Positions 5,912-6,678 of a stretch of 6,678 nucleotides of DNA are shown piece by piece (position 1 is the stretch's first letter; every line of letters begins with the position of its first letter). The stretch covers positions 1-6,678 of the forward strand of contig JASLAE010000488.1 of NCBI GenBank assembly GCA_030147305.1, read 5' to 3'. Below the pieces are notes generated by a model. It did no database searches. It was given only the letters and a program-made list of their open reading frames with translations, and was not told the DNA's origin. The translations under genes and the position numbers were made by a program. Source of the stretch: Cesiribacter sp. Lineage in GTDB: Bacteria; Bacteroidota; Bacteroidia; Cytophagales; Cyclobacteriaceae.

Positions 5912-6678
5912 GAAAACGGTTTCCTTTACAAAAGCGACAATATCCTTTGTCATTGATTCAAAATATGCGTGATAAAAGTGGTAACTTCTAAACAGGGCTA
6001 TCGGATACTGTAAACAAGTGAGTCAGGATTAAAGCCAAACTGGATGGTTATGATTAATACAGTAACTCATAGATGATAGGATCTGTAGTTGTTACAACAA
6101 ATTCCGTATTGATCAAATGCAGCTCGCTCATCAGGTAGCGTGCATGTTTAATGACCAGGCAGCTTCTAAGTACCTCAAAACTTATGTTCTTCCAGTGCTG
6201 ACGGTTAGTCAGCATGTTCCGTATACAGGAAAGGTGGAAAAAGTAGGTTGATACCTTTGCTGATCATATGAAGAATGGTATGCTACACCAGCCTAACGGA
6301 CGTCAGATGTACACCTGTGCGCTGATATATGTTAAGTTATTTGTGGCTGACACTTTAACCACTACAGCTTATAAAGGCTACCTGGATGCTACCATTTATT
6401 TTGTACTATTGGGGCCAGGGCATTTCTGTTCAGGATGAATACTTCAGTACCTACAGGCATTCGCGATTGACACAACTTAATTGCCAACCGCTGTAGTTGT
6501 AGATGTTGACAAAATTCAAAGTAATAGAGTTCTTCCACCACAGGGAAGGTCAGAGCGTGCGAAAGTGAATGCCAGCTGCGACTATCAGATGGTAGACTTT
6601 TAGTTAAGTCTGCACTTGGGTTTTACTGCCAGCCTTAACGGTCACTTATTACTAACTAAAAATTCGAAAAAAACACAG
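5912..6678. other. 0.77 kb region without an intact gene
   Basis: No frame of useful length begins with a start codon and ends normally. Several frames stay open for 45-77 codons on both strands, which is more than the DNA before 6050 shows. The best single reading is a frameshifted plus-strand relic from about 6066 to 6493. The longest uninterrupted run is on the minus strand (6622-6392, 77 codons, no early ATG). I see no tRNA, repeat array or promoter that I would defend. The window stops before the next intact gene. Confidence 0.5.
6066..6493 (+). pseudogene. Unrecognised frameshifted gene relic
   Basis: Three plus-strand pieces join head to tail through overlapping ends. They are 6066-6248 (MQLAHQVACMFNDQAASKYL within it, stop at 6249), 6247-6438 (VDTFADHMKNGM onward, stop at 6436) and 6359-6493 (YYWGQGISVQDEYFSTYRHS within it, stop at 6494). 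Switching frame near 6247 and again near 6400 gives about 135 continuous residues with ordinary soluble-protein composition. In the first two pieces G-starting codons are common (about 3 in 10), as in real coding DNA. I recognise no family. The same DNA is also open on the minus strand in places, so direction and even coding origin remain uncertain. Confidence 0.3.

Noticed and set aside
6503..6568. ATG-started 21-residue frame MLTKFKVIEFFHHREGQS
   Set aside because: Too short, with no ribosome-binding site or recognisable motif, and in phase with the nearby relic after two stops; better seen as relic sequence.

Overview
The window looks like Bacteroidota DNA, possibly Cytophagales-like. The basis is moderate GC in the genes, AT-richer gaps, start codons without a clear Shine-Dalgarno sequence, and protein sequences that read like Bacteroidota homologues. 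The phylum is an inference from style, not from a marker gene.

Layout. (1) Bases 2-589 hold the 3' part of a DtxR/MntR-family metal-dependent repressor whose first ~20 residues lie outside the window. A weak hairpin plus T-run follows it. (2) Bases 590-2298 are a 1.7 kb stretch with no convincing intact gene. Its clearest content is a broken minus-strand RluF-type rRNA pseudouridine synthase gene (start at 1875, in-frame TAG at 1801-1803, frame lost after 1653), plus scraps of coding-like sequence. (3) Bases 2299-5885 carry four closely spaced plus-strand genes: a tagatose/psicose 3-epimerase-like TIM-barrel protein, an acid-sugar dehydratase-like enolase-superfamily (MR/MLE) protein, a VOC-fold protein and a D-isomer 2-hydroxyacid dehydrogenase. 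(4) Bases 5886-6678 again hold no intact gene. A hairpin sits right after the last stop, then there are coding-like scraps that fit one frameshifted plus-strand relic.

The four genes look like a small catabolic operon for a sugar or sugar acid: C3 epimerisation or isomerisation, dehydration of an aldonate-type acid, and NAD(P)-dependent oxidoreduction of a 2-hydroxy/2-keto acid. The VOC protein would act on an intermediate nobody could name from sequence alone. No transporter, kinase, aldolase or dedicated regulator is visible.

The most striking detail is at the start of the MR/MLE gene. The frame clearly continues upstream of the first usable internal ATG (3319) to an ATG at 3223, but the second codon is TAA. 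That ATG-TAA lies inside a perfect 8-bp inverted repeat (3212-3231). Whether it is a real nonsense mutation, a base error or a control element decides whether the pathway is intact. I found no CRISPR array, tRNA, rRNA, complete insertion sequence or phage gene.
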